Shown: positions 8,034 through 18,955, counted from the stretch's first letter. The stretch is DNA of 64,000 bases from Balneicella halophila (GCF_003096835.1 NZ_QENZ01000005.1:186001-250000), one strand, 5' to 3'. Numbers and translations: made by a program. The notes: generated by a model not told the origin, from the letters alone.

Positions 8034-10133
8034 TTAAAATTTATAGCGAATTTGGAGCTTTATTTCTTGCTGTTGATTGCCGTCAATGAGGTTTAAACCT
8101 GAGCTAATGGTTTCCCTGTCAGAGTACCTAGTTATTGCATATTTTGCCCACAATGTAAAATGTTTGTTTATGTCCCATTTAGCATTTAGATAAAAACGAA
8201 TTCCTTTGTTTTGTAATGCTGGCGTAGAAAACGCATAGAGTACATCATTTTCATAAGTATAAATTCGTGCATTGTAATCTTCAACATCAAACAGTGCATA
8301 ACGCATTGAAAAGCTTAATGGATATTGTGCATTTTTATAGATTACGTCATGGAACAGAACAATTCCTTTCATATCCTTATCTTCCTTTTTGTAGAAAGAC
8401 ATTTCACCTCTGTCTCTAAAATAAAGATTTGGCATTACTTGATAATTGAGTTGCAAACGCACTTTAGTCCTCTTCTCATCTGTAAGATACCGAAGGTTGC
8501 TTGACGGATTGGCTGTATTTCTTTGATTTGTTTCATGATAAAATTGCCCGTAGATATCAAGTTGTCGAGAATGATGATAAGCTAAACGAAGCTTATAATC
8601 ATGCCCGCGTGCCGGTGCGTCTATGCCCAAGCGTAGCCACGGAAATTCATAGGTGTCAAAATAGGCACTTAGTTTCCATTTTGCAAAGGGGAGCATTTCC
8701 ATGCCAATGTACCATCCTCTTTCGTTCTTAGTCCCCGATTTGTCTCCAAATCCTGAAGAATAGAGTCCTTGATAGGATTCTCCGTAATCTCGATAAACCA
8801 TTGAAAAATTGAGCTGATCTGTGGCATTAAAAACAGCACCGCCTAAGAATGCTTTAGAATCATCTAAATCTAAAGCTGCTTCACCAAAAAAATACAGCCT
8901 TTTAATTCTATAATTTGCATATATACTATAGTTTCTCCCATGATCGCCTGAAAAATCAAAGAAATCACTGATACTACTGCCGCCAGAAAACGGCTTAGAG
9001 AATTTATAATCTATAAAATTCAATCCAATTCTTAGATTTTTATAGAAATAATTCGTGTTGAATCCCCAGATTTCTTCTCCTATTACTTTTCTTTTTCCCA
9101 ATTCGTTATGATTCCTATGGTATCCGGAAGTCAGAAATGAAGTAAATCGTTCTTCGTCATTATCATACGCTGAACTATCCTTTATATTCCCATCAATTTT
9201 TTTGCTTGAAAAATAGGCAGTAACTAATAAACGTTTTATCGGCTCAACCGTTATAGCTACGCCTCTCATATATTGATTTTCGTTGGTGGAAGCATATTTT
9301 TTGATACCTTCGTTGCGTTTATTAACGTTTAAAAAGTAACCGGATTTCCCCATGCTATAGCCTCCCCAGGTCGCTAGTCCTTGTCCAAACCTAGGTGTAT
9401 AATCTCCAACTATTGCTGTTTTTAAAAAGCCGATATTGCTAAATTGTATGAATCCGGCATAATGGTCAAATCCTCTTTTTTGTGTGCCGGAAAAGAACTC
9501 TTCACCAGGGTCTTTTTCAGCAACTAATCCCATCTTGAACTCGTCTTTATAGCGGGTTTCATATCTCAAGTAATAACGCCATGGAGAGCCTAAATACCGT
9601 TTGTTTTGCCAATTTTCATAAGTATCGGCATCATCAAAGTCTGAAATAGCTAAATCGCTATAGCCGTATGCTTTCTCCAGTACCCGCTGCCCTCTTAACA
9701 TAATACTATTTGAGGTATATCGAATTTTCTCTTTTAAACTTCTTTTATATTTTGGTCTTTGTGGAGCTTCAAAAACAACAAAATGCTGTAAATCTTTCAA
9801 AAGTGTAGGTGTAAATCCTTCTATGGCATTCAATTCATAGATTGTATAAATCTGCTCAACCCTATTGCGATAATTGATTAGATTGATAATGTCTATTTGA
9901 GAAAGCATGGGAAGCATTTCTAACTGGTCAGCTGTGATTTCATTTATATTCAAAGGATTATCGTAGAGCTCATAAAGCTCTTGGATAAGCGTAGTATAAT
10001 CGGCTTCTTCATCAATATCCATATCTTCCAATAACCGCTCAATAACTTCATCTTTTAAGTCTTGAGCCTTACAGGTAAAGTTCAGCAGCAGAAAACAAAC
10101 AAGACAGAAAAGGATAAGTTGAAATTTTCTCAT
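8034..10133 (-). CDS. Outer-membrane protein with N-terminal helix-hairpin-helix region
   Basis: The 699-residue protein has a signal peptide (hydrophobic to about residue 20, then CKAQD). An acidic helical section (residues about 24-120) includes a ComEA-like helix-hairpin-helix stretch, NPLNINEITADQLEMLPMLSQ followed by INYRNR. The rest alternates aromatic and polar residues and ends in IKLQIRYKF, typical of an outer-membrane beta-barrel. This architecture recurs in Bacteroidota but its function is unknown. It lies 10 bases downstream of another outer-membrane barrel gene, so the two are probably an operon. DNA binding by this periplasm-facing HhH is not implied. Confidence 0.8.
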   Translation of the reverse strand: MRKFQLILFCLVCFLLLNFTCKAQDLKDEVIERLLEDMDIDEEADYTTLIQELYELYDNPLNINEITADQLEMLPMLSQIDIINLINYRNRVEQIYTIYELNAIEGFTPTLLKDLQHFVVFEAPQRPKYKRSLKEKIRYTSNSIMLRGQRVLEKAYGYSDLAISDFDDADTYENWQNKRYLGSPWRYYLRYETRYKDEFKMGLVAEKDPGEEFFSGTQKRGFDHYAGFIQFSNIGFLKTAIVGDYTPRFGQGLATWGGYSMGKSGYFLNVNKRNEGIKKYASTNENQYMRGVAITVEPIKRLLVTAYFSSKKIDGNIKDSSAYDNDEERFTSFLTSGYHRNHNELGKRKVIGEEIWGFNTNYFYKNLRIGLNFIDYKFSKPFSGGSSISDFFDFSGDHGRNYSIYANYRIKRLYFFGEAALDLDDSKAFLGGAVFNATDQLNFSMVYRDYGESYQGLYSSGFGDKSGTKNERGWYIGMEMLPFAKWKLSAYFDTYEFPWLRLGIDAPARGHDYKLRLAYHHSRQLDIYGQFYHETNQRNTANPSSNLRYLTDEKRTKVRLQLNYQVMPNLYFRDRGEMSFYKKEDKDMKGIVLFHDVIYKNAQYPLSFSMRYALFDVEDYNARIYTYENDVLYAFSTPALQNKGIRFYLNAKWDINKHFTLWAKYAITRYSDRETISSGLNLIDGNQQQEIKLQIRYKF

Positions 10134-10143
10134 GAGTTAACTG

Positions 10144-10971
10144 TTAGAAAGCGTAAGATAATGATATTGATGGCGTATAACCTAAATATTGGTGCTTGTA
10201 GAAAGCTAAATCTGCTTTGAAGTTTTGGAGCTCAACACCAATGCCTCCACTAAATTCTGTTGGGTTGGTTGTAATCCCTCCCCTTAAGAATAGTTTGTCC
10301 CACGCTCTATATTCAATACCCGCTTTCACTCTTGTATCATAATCAATATCTTTTTCCACCTCGGCAAGAAAGAAAACATCCTCTGTAAAATGATATAATG
10401 CTCCTATGCTAAGTATGGTGGGTATTGGTTCTTCATATTCATAATCACTAATAGACACTCCAAAGGGATTGTAAGCATGTGCTGAAAGCCAAAGATTTTC
10501 TATGGGTTCACCCATAATGCCCAACTCGCCGGTAACTGTTCCTGTATGACCACTTTCAGACGAACCCGAAACACTCATCCCGAGATAATCAAAAGCTAAC
10601 CCCATAGCAAAATGTTCTCCTAGAGGCATGGCATAGCCAACATTAATTCTAAACTCATTGAACTCACTGTCACCGAAATGTGTGTAAGAAAAACCAAAAT
10701 TGCCGACTCTATTTGTTGGTAGAATGAAAGCAACTGTTTTTAAGCTCATCTCTTTCATCATAAATCGCTCTTCGTAGCTAACTCCTAAAGTTGGTCGATC
10801 AATAAATGCCATCCCAGCTTGATTATTCACTATAGACCATAAATCTTTGAAGCTTATACTACTATGTCCTAAAGCAGTAGCACGTGCTCCGATGGCATGA
10901 TGATCATTAGCTCCTTTTATAACTGAGCTCGTTATCATCAAGAAAAAGAATGACAAAAGTAGATTTTTCAT
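10144..10971 (-). CDS. PorV/PorQ-like outer-membrane beta-barrel protein
   Basis: This is a 275-residue protein with a signal peptide (to about residue 20). GARATALGHSSISFKDLWSIVNNQAGMAF is the usual opening of the PorV/PorQ/UPF0164-type barrels, whose members include FadL-like transporters and type IX secretion accessory proteins. It has regular beta-strand alternation and ends in SLSYAF, a barrel C-terminus. It is the first gene of a two-gene unit with the helix-hairpin-helix barrel gene. The exact subfamily cannot be decided by eye, so no symbol is given. Confidence 0.72.
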   Translation of the reverse strand: MKNLLLSFFFLMITSSVIKGANDHHAIGARATALGHSSISFKDLWSIVNNQAGMAFIDRPTLGVSYEERFMMKEMSLKTVAFILPTNRVGNFGFSYTHFGDSEFNEFRINVGYAMPLGEHFAMGLAFDYLGMSVSGSSESGHTGTVTGELGIMGEPIENLWLSAHAYNPFGVSISDYEYEEPIPTILSIGALYHFTEDVFFLAEVEKDIDYDTRVKAGIEYRAWDKLFLRGGITTNPTEFSGGIGVELQNFKADLAFYKHQYLGYTPSISLSYAF

Positions 10972-10987
10972 AATAAGGTTTAGTTAG

Positions 10988-11012
10988 AAAACAAACTCAT
11001 AATGTTTGTTTG
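10988..11012 (-). terminator. Stem-loop downstream of the DPP IV gene
   Basis: AAACAAAC and GTTTGTTT form a perfect 8-base stem with a 7-base loop. On the minus strand it is followed by a short T-run, 30 bases after the DPP IV stop. It also falls in the leader of the next gene (start at 10971). Confidence 0.4.
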
Positions 11013-11042
11013 ATTTTTGATAATCATCAAATATACACATAA

Positions 11043-13214
11043 TTAATGGTTTGTTAACTTACGCTCCTTTAGAAATTCCATAAACTTTTTGTAAAGGTGC
11101 AATCGTGTTTTACCTCCATAAATACTGTGATTTTTGTCTGTGTAAATGTGCATATCGAATGGAATGTCTTTAGCAACCATTTTATGCGTAAGTGCATAAG
11201 TATTTTGCACATGCACATTATCATCAGCAGTACCGTGCACCAAAAGTAAATTCTTATTCGTTTTTAATTTATCCACATTTTCTAAAGGAGAATTATTGTC
11301 ATATCCATCTGGGTTTTCTTGTGGCGTACGCATGTATCTTTCAGTATATACACTATCATAAAATTTCCAATGTATTACGGGAGCCACAGCAATTGCGCTA
11401 GTAAACACATCTCCTCCTTTCATAAGACAAAGTGTAGACATAAATCCACCGTAACTCCATCCCCAAATTGTTATATCATTAGCTTTTACATAAGGCAAAG
11501 ATTGTAAATGGCGCCCAACTGCTATCATGTCTTCACTTTCTAACTTGCCTAATTGCATATAAGTTTGCTTTCGAAAATATTCTCCACGAGCTGCAGTACC
11601 TCTGGAATCTACGCAATAAACAATAAATCCCTCCTGTGCTAAATAATCATACCAACTAACACCAAATGTATTTTTTACTTGTTGTGAGTTTGGACCGCTA
11701 TACTGGGTGATAAATGCAGGATATTTTTTTGATTGATCAAAATCCTTGGGCAAAATCCGCCAAGCAGATAGTTTCACAGTATCCTCTGCTGATGGTAATT
11801 CTATAAATTCCTTTTCCGGTAAATCCATAGAGTCCCATTTTCTTTGCAATTCGTTATTGTTCTCAAGGATATAGCTTATATTATTTTGAGTAGATTTCAC
11901 CTCATAAATAGGCGCTTTTTTTGTCGAGCTATAGCTATGTATCCAGAACTTAAAATCCTTGTCAAAACGAGCATTGTGGTAGGCTTCATCTTCAGTCAAG
12001 AATAAAAGCTTCCCATGTTTATCGACTTTGCAAATAGCTCTATTATAAGGTTTCTGATTAGCCACTTGAAGATAGGCGTTTCCTTTCTTATCTACACCGT
12101 AAAAAGCTGTAATATCCCAGTCTTTTTTGAGCCATGGAGTCAAGGTTCTTGTTTTGTAATTGTATTTATACAAATTATTATAGCCACTCAACTCTGTTAA
12201 AAATGCAAATTCATCTTTATTTAAGAAAGTTAGTGCGTCAAAGTTCGTCGCATCGACATAATACTTATTCTTTTCAATAAAAACAGTTTTAACGATATTG
12301 TTTTGTGTATTTACAATAAGATACTCAAGGTTATTTTGATGACGATTGAGCCTTAAAATCATCAATTCATGCTCTCCTTTCGTCCATTTTATCCTTGGAA
12401 TGTATTGTTCACTGCCTTTATTAACATTCAATTCTGTATTTTTTGCAGTATTTAAGTCATATACCCAAACGCTTACGGTAGCATTCTTCTCTCCTGCTTT
12501 TGGATATTTATATGTGTATAAATCAGGATAAGATTTCCCATTACCGTAAAACTGTAATGAGTATGTTGGGACCTCTGTTTCATCAAATTTCATATAGGCT
12601 ATCTGCTCGCCATCGGGTGACCAAGCATAAGCTCTGCTGAAACCAAATTCTTCTTCGTAAACCCAGTCCGGCAGTCCATTAATAATTTTTGTGAATTCAC
12701 CATCACTAGTCAGCTGAGTTTCCTTTTTTGTTTCCAAATTGAATACAAATAGATTGTTTTCCCTCACATAGGCAAGTTTATCTCCTTTGGGTGAAAATGT
12801 TATTTCTTGCACTTTTCCTTTATCTGTGAGATAATAGTTTTCATTTGTTTTTATATCAACAAGATAATAATCAGCTTTATAGGAATGACGATAAATAAGC
12901 TCTACATTTGCGCTTAGCAGTATCTTGTCTCTTTCACCGCTAAATTGATAATTGCTAAACTTTATTTTTTTGCCATCATAAACTAAGCTGTCCAATAAAA
13001 TCTTTTTATAATCTTCATCTGCATATTTTCTCAATGTTATACCCTCTTTGGTATAGGTGGCATAATAACCATCGCCCACAGACCTCATTTGTTGAATACC
13101 CTTAGCACTAAAGGTGTTTTTCTCATAAAGATCTTCAAGTGTAATATCTTGACCATACAATGGAAGTGCGACAAACAACAGGAGTACAATTTTTAGTATT
13201 TTCAGTATTTTCAT
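11043..13214 (-). CDS. Dipeptidyl peptidase IV (S9 family)
   Basis: DPP IV removes X-Pro or X-Ala dipeptides from peptide N-termini. The 723-residue protein has an N-terminal signal peptide, then an eight-bladed propeller and a C-terminal alpha/beta-hydrolase domain. The propeller carries DWVYEEEF, the double-Glu motif that holds the substrate N-terminus and distinguishes DPP IV from other S9 peptidases. The catalytic triad is Ser587 in GWSYGG, Asp664 in ADDNVH and His696 in DKNHSIYGG. The length matches Porphyromonas-type DPP IV. It is probably periplasmic and feeds peptide catabolism together with PepD and the tricorn homologue in this window. Confidence 0.95.
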   Translation of the reverse strand: MKILKILKIVLLLFVALPLYGQDITLEDLYEKNTFSAKGIQQMRSVGDGYYATYTKEGITLRKYADEDYKKILLDSLVYDGKKIKFSNYQFSGERDKILLSANVELIYRHSYKADYYLVDIKTNENYYLTDKGKVQEITFSPKGDKLAYVRENNLFVFNLETKKETQLTSDGEFTKIINGLPDWVYEEEFGFSRAYAWSPDGEQIAYMKFDETEVPTYSLQFYGNGKSYPDLYTYKYPKAGEKNATVSVWVYDLNTAKNTELNVNKGSEQYIPRIKWTKGEHELMILRLNRHQNNLEYLIVNTQNNIVKTVFIEKNKYYVDATNFDALTFLNKDEFAFLTELSGYNNLYKYNYKTRTLTPWLKKDWDITAFYGVDKKGNAYLQVANQKPYNRAICKVDKHGKLLFLTEDEAYHNARFDKDFKFWIHSYSSTKKAPIYEVKSTQNNISYILENNNELQRKWDSMDLPEKEFIELPSAEDTVKLSAWRILPKDFDQSKKYPAFITQYSGPNSQQVKNTFGVSWYDYLAQEGFIVYCVDSRGTAARGEYFRKQTYMQLGKLESEDMIAVGRHLQSLPYVKANDITIWGWSYGGFMSTLCLMKGGDVFTSAIAVAPVIHWKFYDSVYTERYMRTPQENPDGYDNNSPLENVDKLKTNKNLLLVHGTADDNVHVQNTYALTHKMVAKDIPFDMHIYTDKNHSIYGGKTRLHLYKKFMEFLKERKLTNH

Positions 13215-13423
13215 TATTCAGTTTAATTATTGGGTTAACTTATAGAAATTCAATATCTTAAAAACGTTTTTACAAGTTTCAGTATCATTATTGAACATTA
13301 AAAATACAAATAATAGATAATAGTTATGCATTATTTATTATTTCTAGTATAAAATAATTGGAAAGATGCGATAGTTTTATGAAATTTACATTTTATATAC
13401 AGTAAACTAAGTAAATCATAAGA

Positions 13424-16162
13424 ATGAGCAAGAAGATTGAATTAGGAAATATGGATATTGAAGCAATTGATGCTTTGTTTCAACAATATAAAAAAGATCC
13501 TGAGAGTGTAGATGATAGCTTTCAGCATTTCTTTGAAGGCTTTGAATTAGCAACTAAGGATTATGCCAAAACAGTAAAAGACACTGGTTCTACTCCTACA
13601 TCAACTACTTCTGAAACGGAAGTTTCCAAAGAGATGAATGTAAGAAATCTAATTGATGGATACAGACGCAGAGGACATTTATTTACCAAAACTAATCCTG
13701 TGCGAACAAGGCGCAAGTATTTTCCTACTTTAGATATTGAAAATTTCAACCTTTCCAAATCTGATCTCGATACGAAGTTTGAAGCGGGGAAAGAGATTGG
13801 AATTGGCGTGGCTACCCTGCAAGACATTATTGACCATCTTCAAGAAACCTATTGTAAATCTGTAGGTGTCGAATATCGCTATATGACGCACCCACATATC
13901 ATCACATGGTTGCAAGAGAAGATGGAATCCTCAAAAAACAGAGAAGAGTTTAAGGTAGAAAGCCAAAAACGCATTTTGCAAAGATTAGTTCAAGCTGCCG
14001 GGTTTGAGAATTTTATTCACAGAAAATTCGTTGGGCAAAAACGCTTTTCCTTGGAAGGATCAGAAACGATTATCCCAGCATTAGAAGCTATTATAAGAAA
14101 TGGTGCATACGGTGAAGTGAAGGACATTGTTATCGGTATGGCACATCGCGGTCGTTTGAATGTTTTATCAAATATTCTACAAAAGCCTTATGAAGATATT
14201 TTCAGAGAATTTAATGCAGAAAGTTATGAAGAAGATATTCAATATGGCGATGTGAAATATCACTTAGGTTATAATAATATTGCTACATTTGATGGTCATG
14301 ATGTTACGGTAAACTTGGCTCCTAATCCTTCACATCTAGAGGCTGTAGGTCCTGTAATGGAAGGGATTGCAAAGGCACAATTGCAAAATGACTATACAGG
14401 TAATGAGAATGAAGTTTTGCCTATCCTCATCCATGGTGATGCTGCTATCGCAGGTCAGGGAGTGGTTTATGAAACTATTCAAATGTCAAAAATTATAGGT
14501 TATAAGACTGGTGGTACCATACATATGGTTATAAATAACCAAGTCGGCTTTACAACCAGTTATTTAGAGGCGCGTTCAAGCACCTATTGTACTGATATTG
14601 CTAAAGTAACACAATCGCCAGTATTTCATGTGAATGGTGATGATGCAGAAGCTATGGTGTATGTCGCAAAATTAGCTTTAGAATTTCGACAAAAATTCCA
14701 TATTGATGTATTTATAGATATTTTATCCTATAGAAAGTATGGACATAATGAAGGTGATGAGCCTAGATTCACACAACCTAAACTTTATGACATCATATCA
14801 AAGCATAAAAATCCGAGAGATATATACGCTGAGATATTGGTTGGAAGGAAAACCATATCACAAGAAGAGCATGAAAGGAATGTAGATGATTTTGAAAAAT
14901 TGCTAGACCGTGCTTATGAGAAATCAATAGAAAGTAATGAATTAGAAATACAACCTTTCTTAGAAGAAAAATATGAGAATATCGAGTTGCCTGAGCCTGA
15001 AGATTTCGAGGAGGTAGCAGAAACAAAGGTGACTAAGGATACTTTTCTTCAATTAGCAGATATCATCACAAGCTTGCCTGAAGAATTGGATTTCTTCAAA
15101 AAGACTAAAAAATTGTTCGAGCAAAGGACAAAAATGATAGAAAATAATAAATATGACTGGGCAATGGGTGAGCTGATGGCTTATGCTACACTTGCAAAGG
15201 AGAATCACAGTGTGCGTTTAAGTGGTCAAGACTCTGAACGAGGCACATTCTCGCATCGCCACGCTGAATTAATGACCCAAGATGGAGAAACGAAATATTA
15301 TCCTCTGCGCCATTTATTTGAGGGACAACCGTCTGTAAGAGTTTACAATTCTCCTCTTAACGAATATGCAGCTTTAGGATTTGAATATGGGTATTCGATC
15401 GCTCACCCAGAAGGTTTAACGATTTGGGAAGCACAGTTTGGTGATTTTCATAACGTTGGTCAAGTTATTGTGGATCAATTTATTTCATCAGCTCAAGAAA
15501 AGTGGGGACTCAAATCAGGCTTAGTTATGTATTTGCCCCATGGTTATGAAGGACAAGGTGCAGAGCATTCAAGTGGACGTATTGAACGATTTTTAACATT
15601 ATGTGCAAATTATAATATGCAGGTTATTAACCCTACAACACCTGCCAATATGTTCCACGCAATACGTCGTCAACTACATAGAAACATACGTGTACCTTTG
15701 ATTGTTTTTACGCCTAAAAGCTTGTTGCGTCACCCTAAATGCACCTCTACAATTGAAGATTTTACAGAAGGGCATTTTAATGAAGTCATTCCAGATAGAG
15801 AAGTAAATAACGCTAAAGAGGTAACTAAAATACTATTTTGTACCGGAAAGATATATTACGATTTGCTACAAGCTCGTGATGAAAAGGAAGCAAATCATAT
15901 AGCGATTGTTCGAATTGAACAGCTTTATCCTTTCCCTGAAAAACAAATAAGAGAAGCAATAAAAACGTATCCACCCAAGGCTAAAAAAGTTTGGGTACAA
16001 GAAGAACCTTTGAACATGGGGGCATCTTGCTTCTTAAGAAGACAAGAAGTTTTCAATGGCATAGATGCTATTGGCAGAGAACCAAGTGGCGTTACTGCTG
16101 AAGGTTTGAAAGCCACTCACAAAATTAATCAACAAGAAATAATTGACGAAGCTTTAAAATAA
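13424..16162 (+). CDS. sucA: 2-oxoglutarate dehydrogenase E1 component
   Basis: The E1 component decarboxylates 2-oxoglutarate using thiamine diphosphate and passes the succinyl group to the lipoyl domain of E2. At 912 residues it is normal length. The ThDP signature [18 protein letters not shown] is followed by [24 protein letters not shown] and [14 protein letters not shown] are typical of the OdhA/SucA family. The C-terminal half contains [16 protein letters not shown] and [16 protein letters not shown]. The E2 gene starts 8 bases after the stop, so they form an operon. E3 (lipoamide dehydrogenase) is not in this window. Confidence 0.97.
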   Translation: MSKKIELGNMDIEAIDALFQQYKKDPESVDDSFQHFFEGFELATKDYAKTVKDTGSTPTSTTSETEVSKEMNVRNLIDGYRRRGHLFTKTNPVRTRRKYFPTLDIENFNLSKSDLDTKFEAGKEIGIGVATLQDIIDHLQETYCKSVGVEYRYMTHPHIITWLQEKMESSKNREEFKVESQKRILQRLVQAAGFENFIHRKFVGQKRFSLEGSETIIPALEAIIRNGAYGEVKDIVIGMAHRGRLNVLSNILQKPYEDIFREFNAESYEEDIQYGDVKYHLGYNNIATFDGHDVTVNLAPNPSHLEAVGPVMEGIAKAQLQNDYTGNENEVLPILIHGDAAIAGQGVVYETIQMSKIIGYKTGGTIHMVINNQVGFTTSYLEARSSTYCTDIAKVTQSPVFHVNGDDAEAMVYVAKLALEFRQKFHIDVFIDILSYRKYGHNEGDEPRFTQPKLYDIISKHKNPRDIYAEILVGRKTISQEEHERNVDDFEKLLDRAYEKSIESNELEIQPFLEEKYENIELPEPEDFEEVAETKVTKDTFLQLADIITSLPEELDFFKKTKKLFEQRTKMIENNKYDWAMGELMAYATLAKENHSVRLSGQDSERGTFSHRHAELMTQDGETKYYPLRHLFEGQPSVRVYNSPLNEYAALGFEYGYSIAHPEGLTIWEAQFGDFHNVGQVIVDQFISSAQEKWGLKSGLVMYLPHGYEGQGAEHSSGRIERFLTLCANYNMQVINPTTPANMFHAIRRQLHRNIRVPLIVFTPKSLLRHPKCTSTIEDFTEGHFNEVIPDREVNNAKEVTKILFCTGKIYYDLLQARDEKEANHIAIVRIEQLYPFPEKQIREAIKTYPPKAKKVWVQEEPLNMGASCFLRRQEVFNGIDAIGREPSGVTAEGLKATHKINQQEIIDEALK

Positions 16163-16170
16163 GATATTAT

Positions 16171-17439
16171 ATGGCAACAATAGAAGTAAAAATTCCTAGT
16201 CCGGGAGAATCAATCTCAGAAGTAGAACTATCGTCTTGGTTAGTGGAAGACGGAGCAGTTGTTAGTAAAAATGCTGAAATTGCTGAAATAGAATCTGATA
16301 AAGCTACACTTACACTGGTGGCTGACGAAGGGGGTAAAATCAAGCAAATGGCTTCTGAAGGCGATACTTTAGAAGTAGGTGCTGTTGCATGTACTATTGA
16401 CACCTCTGTAGCTCCCAAAGCTAACGAGGACATAAAAAAGGACGAAACACCCCAAGATGATAAAAAGGAAGATAGCTCTTCTGAGGAACACCAGGAAGAG
16501 AAAAAAGAACCTAAAAAAGAAACTTCGGAAGAGTTTTCTAAAGTAAAAGTTTCCCCACTTGCTAGAAAAATGATGGATGAGGAGAACTTAAGTATTGATG
16601 ATATAATCAATGGCTTACGACGTCTCAAAAGTTCAGATGTTGAAGTGGCTAAACGAGCAGGGACACAAGCACCTACTGCTACCGGAGCTTCCCTTAAGAA
16701 AGAAGCAAACAGAGATGATAATAGGAAGCGTATGAGTACACTACGTCGCAAATTAAGCCAACGTTTGGTCTCTGTGAAAAACGAAACAGCAATGCTTACC
16801 ACTTTCAATGAAGTGGATATGTCGCCTATTATGAAACTCAGGAAGAAATATCAAGAGAAATTCATTGAAACACATGGCATCAAGCTAGGTTTTATGTCAT
16901 TTTTCATCAAAGCTTGTTCAAAAGCTCTTCAAGATTTTCCGGCTGTTAACGGAATGATTGACGGTGAAGATATTGTAACACACGACTATACAGACATTTC
17001 TGTTGCAGTGAGTACACCTAAAGGATTGATGGTTCCAGTTATTCGGAACGTCGAGTCATTAGGATTAGCAGAAATAGAAAATGAATTGAAAAAATTAGCC
17101 ACAAAAGCTCGTGATGGAAAGCTATCTATTGATGAGATGACAGGTGGAACTTTTACGATTACAAATGGCGGAGTATTTGGGTCAATGATGTCCACTCCTA
17201 TCATTAATCCACCACAATCTGCAATTTTGGGTATGCACAATATTATAGAGCGACCTGTAGCTATCGAAGGAAAAGTAGAAATCCGCCCGATGATGTATGT
17301 CGCAGTTTCTTACGACCATAGGATTATTGACGGAAAAGAGTCTGTAAGTTTCTTGGTGCGGGTAAAAGAGTTGCTAGAGAATCCAGAGAACCTTCTTTGG
17401 GATGGTAAGAACAGTACAGAAATGTTACTTGAAATTTAA
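16171..17439 (+). CDS. sucB: Dihydrolipoyllysine succinyltransferase, E2 of 2-oxoglutarate dehydrogenase
   Basis: The 422-residue E2 has one lipoyl domain (residues 1-78) with the lipoylated Lys44 in ESDKATL. A Glu/Lys-rich flexible linker follows (about 88-125), then an E1/E3-binding domain beginning SPLARKMM (about 127-165). The catalytic domain has the active-site SYDHRIIDG with His383. Position directly after sucA and the catalytic-domain sequence favour succinyl rather than acetyl specificity. The last codons run into a small membrane-protein gene 4 bases downstream. Confidence 0.96.
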   Translation: MATIEVKIPSPGESISEVELSSWLVEDGAVVSKNAEIAEIESDKATLTLVADEGGKIKQMASEGDTLEVGAVACTIDTSVAPKANEDIKKDETPQDDKKEDSSSEEHQEEKKEPKKETSEEFSKVKVSPLARKMMDEENLSIDDIINGLRRLKSSDVEVAKRAGTQAPTATGASLKKEANRDDNRKRMSTLRRKLSQRLVSVKNETAMLTTFNEVDMSPIMKLRKKYQEKFIETHGIKLGFMSFFIKACSKALQDFPAVNGMIDGEDIVTHDYTDISVAVSTPKGLMVPVIRNVESLGLAEIENELKKLATKARDGKLSIDEMTGGTFTITNGGVFGSMMSTPIINPPQSAILGMHNIIERPVAIEGKVEIRPMMYVAVSYDHRIIDGKESVSFLVRVKELLENPENLLWDGKNSTEMLLEI

Positions 17440-17443
17440 TAGA

Positions 17444-17647
17444 ATGAAAGACATTTTTGTAAAATATAAATTGGCAATTATAGGCACTATTGTAGGAGCC
17501 ATTGCTGGTTTTTTGTACTGGAAGTATATAGGATGTGTATCAGGTACATGCCCGATTCAGACCTCCCCATTTAGGAGCACATTTATTTGTGCCTTGATTG
17601 GGGGTCTAGTTTTCGACCTGTTTAGGAAACCCGATAAAATGATATAA
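17444..17647 (+). CDS. Small membrane protein, DUF6132-like
   Basis: I take the ATG at 17444, giving 67 residues. A longer frame opening at 17402 would lie mostly inside sucB. The protein has a hydrophobic helix (about residues 9-27) with GAIAGFLYWKYIGC, a loop with GTCPIQTSPFRST, and a second helix ending in a basic tail. This matches the small Bacteroidota family annotated DUF6132, of unknown function. The two Cys in the loop are conserved in that family as I recall it. It is probably cotranscribed with sucAB and ends before a strong terminator. Confidence 0.8.
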   Translation: MKDIFVKYKLAIIGTIVGAIAGFLYWKYIGCVSGTCPIQTSPFRSTFICALIGGLVFDLFRKPDKMI

Positions 17648-17665
17648 AAAGATTAATAAACATGA

Positions 17666-17691
17666 AAGAGCTTGCTTCGGCAGGCTCTTTT
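17666..17691 (+). terminator. Rho-independent terminator after sucAB and the small membrane protein gene
   Basis: A ten-base stem (AAGAGCTTGC/GCAGGCTCTT) closes a TTCG tetraloop and is followed by a short T-run. It ends the sucAB transcription unit. Confidence 0.85.
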
Positions 17692-17800
17692 CATAAATAG
17701 AGCATTATCAGTATTTACGCAATTTTATTATTTTTACTCTCGATATAAAAACCATTATTAGAATATAAAATGGAGGCATTGAAAACATACGAAAAAGTAC

Positions 17801-18151
17801 ATACGAAAAAAGAATGTAACACCTCGTTACGATCAGATTTCGATAAGAGAAGTAGCAGAAGAATACAAATTCTATCAAGTACTTTCTCCTAATAAAGACG
17901 ACCAAGGAGTTTGGATTCATCAAGATGCATGGTTCCACTTAGGAAAATTTGAAAAAGGAAAATCAGATACTTATACAATTAAAAAAGAAGGAAATGGAGT
18001 TTATGCTTTTATTTTGGAAGGAGAAGTAGAGATTGAAGGAGAAAAATTCTCTAAAAGAGATGGAGTCGGATTTTGGGAAACAGACAAAATCACTGTAGAG
18101 GCAACTGACAATGCACGTGTACTCCTTATAGATGTACCTATGTCATTCTAA
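17801..18151 (+). pseudogene. Pirin remnant (C-terminal cupin half only)
   Basis: In the frame ending at the TAA of 18149-18151, the DNA encodes VTPRYDQISIREVAEEYKF, then NGVYAFILEGEVEIEGE and finally LLIDVPMSF, which is the C-terminal half of a Bacteroidota pirin. The match begins near KKNVTPRYDQ, where an intact pirin has already finished its metal-binding N-terminal cupin. Upstream in this frame there is a stop at about 17780 and no pirin sequence. An ATG at 17770 in another frame gives only a short unrelated peptide. The N-terminal half, with the metal ligands, is deleted, so this is a decayed gene. The interval between 17692 and 17800 holds nothing else I recognise. Confidence 0.82.
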
Positions 18152-18189
18152 TACAATGACATTTTAAAAATCATAAAGTTTTTTTAGGG

Positions 18190-18226
18190 AACAGGGTTGA
18201 AGCAATTCAGCCCTGTTTTTTTTTAC
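18190..18226 (+). terminator. Strong hairpin terminator
   Basis: A 12-base stem (AACAGGGTTGAA/TTCAGCCCTGTT) closes a GCAA tetraloop and is followed by a long T-run. It belonged to the pirin gene; the T-run reaches the stop of the convergent MurU-like gene. Confidence 0.9.
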
Positions 18227-18945
18227 AAAAAAAGCTTTTCAGCTTCCTCAATTTGTTCATATTTCCCTAAATCCATCCATTGGCTATCATTATCGATAAA
18301 TCCTGTAATTTGTTCATTTACAGCTAATCTAAGATATAAATCAATGATAGAGAAAGCTCCTTGCTCTTCTGTTTTCTTTAGAATTCGTGGCGAAAGGAAT
18401 TGAATACCGCTAAATGCGTAATTAAATAATTTATAAGCATCTCTAGACTCTTTTTGCTCTCCTGTTTTCGTATTGATCCACCCACACAAATGATTGTCTG
18501 CATCAAATTGCAAATAACGAGAGGTTTCACGTTTTCTTACAACTAAAGTGGCTAAAGCCCGTTTATTAATATGAGCATTAAGTAGCTCAGTAATAGATAA
18601 ATCGCTAAACACATCAACATTGTGCATCAGGACAGGCAAATCGTTATGTAAAAAAGTGAGTGCTTTTTTTAAACCTCCACCTGTATTTAACAGCTTATCA
18701 CGTTCATCAGAAATATGTATTGAAAGTCCAAAGTTATCATTTGCTTTTAAAAAGTCAATAACTTGGTCCGCAAAATAATGCACGTTCACGACTACTTCGC
18801 TAACTACTAATTTCTTTAGTTTTAGCAATTGATGTTCTAGTAAAGGTTTTCCTCCAATTTCTACCAAAGCTTTAGGCTTATCTTTCGTTAGCGGATACAA
18901 TCTTGTTCCTAATCCTGCTGCTGGTATAAATGCATTGAAGTTCAT
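18223..18945 (-). CDS. MurU-like sugar-1-phosphate nucleotidyltransferase
   Basis: This 240-residue NTP-transferase (GT-A fold) has the pyrophosphorylase signature FIPAAGLGTRLYPLT followed by KPKALVEIGGKPLLEHQL at its N-terminus, and HNVDVFSDL for the metal-binding Asp. Family length and the gene pair suit MurU, which in Pseudomonas makes UDP-MurNAc from MurNAc-1-phosphate. It follows 10 bases after the AmgK-like kinase gene, the same pairing as amgK-murU. Substrate is inferred from context; a mannose-1-phosphate or glucose-1-phosphate enzyme cannot be excluded from sequence alone. Confidence 0.82.
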   Translation of the reverse strand: MNFNAFIPAAGLGTRLYPLTKDKPKALVEIGGKPLLEHQLLKLKKLVVSEVVVNVHYFADQVIDFLKANDNFGLSIHISDERDKLLNTGGGLKKALTFLHNDLPVLMHNVDVFSDLSITELLNAHINKRALATLVVRKRETSRYLQFDADNHLCGWINTKTGEQKESRDAYKLFNYAFSGIQFLSPRILKKTEEQGAFSIIDLYLRLAVNEQITGFIDNDSQWMDLGKYEQIEEAEKLFL

Positions 18946-18955
18946 AAGAATTATA

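Noticed and set aside
16167-16808. Long minus-strand frame of 213 codons inside sucB
   Set aside because: It is antisense to the lipoyl and linker region, Ser-rich from the complement of Glu/Asp/Lys codons, and has no family resemblance.
17770-17890. Short ATG frame upstream of the pirin remnant
   Set aside because: Its translation is low-complexity and out of frame with pirin; most likely the scar of the deletion.
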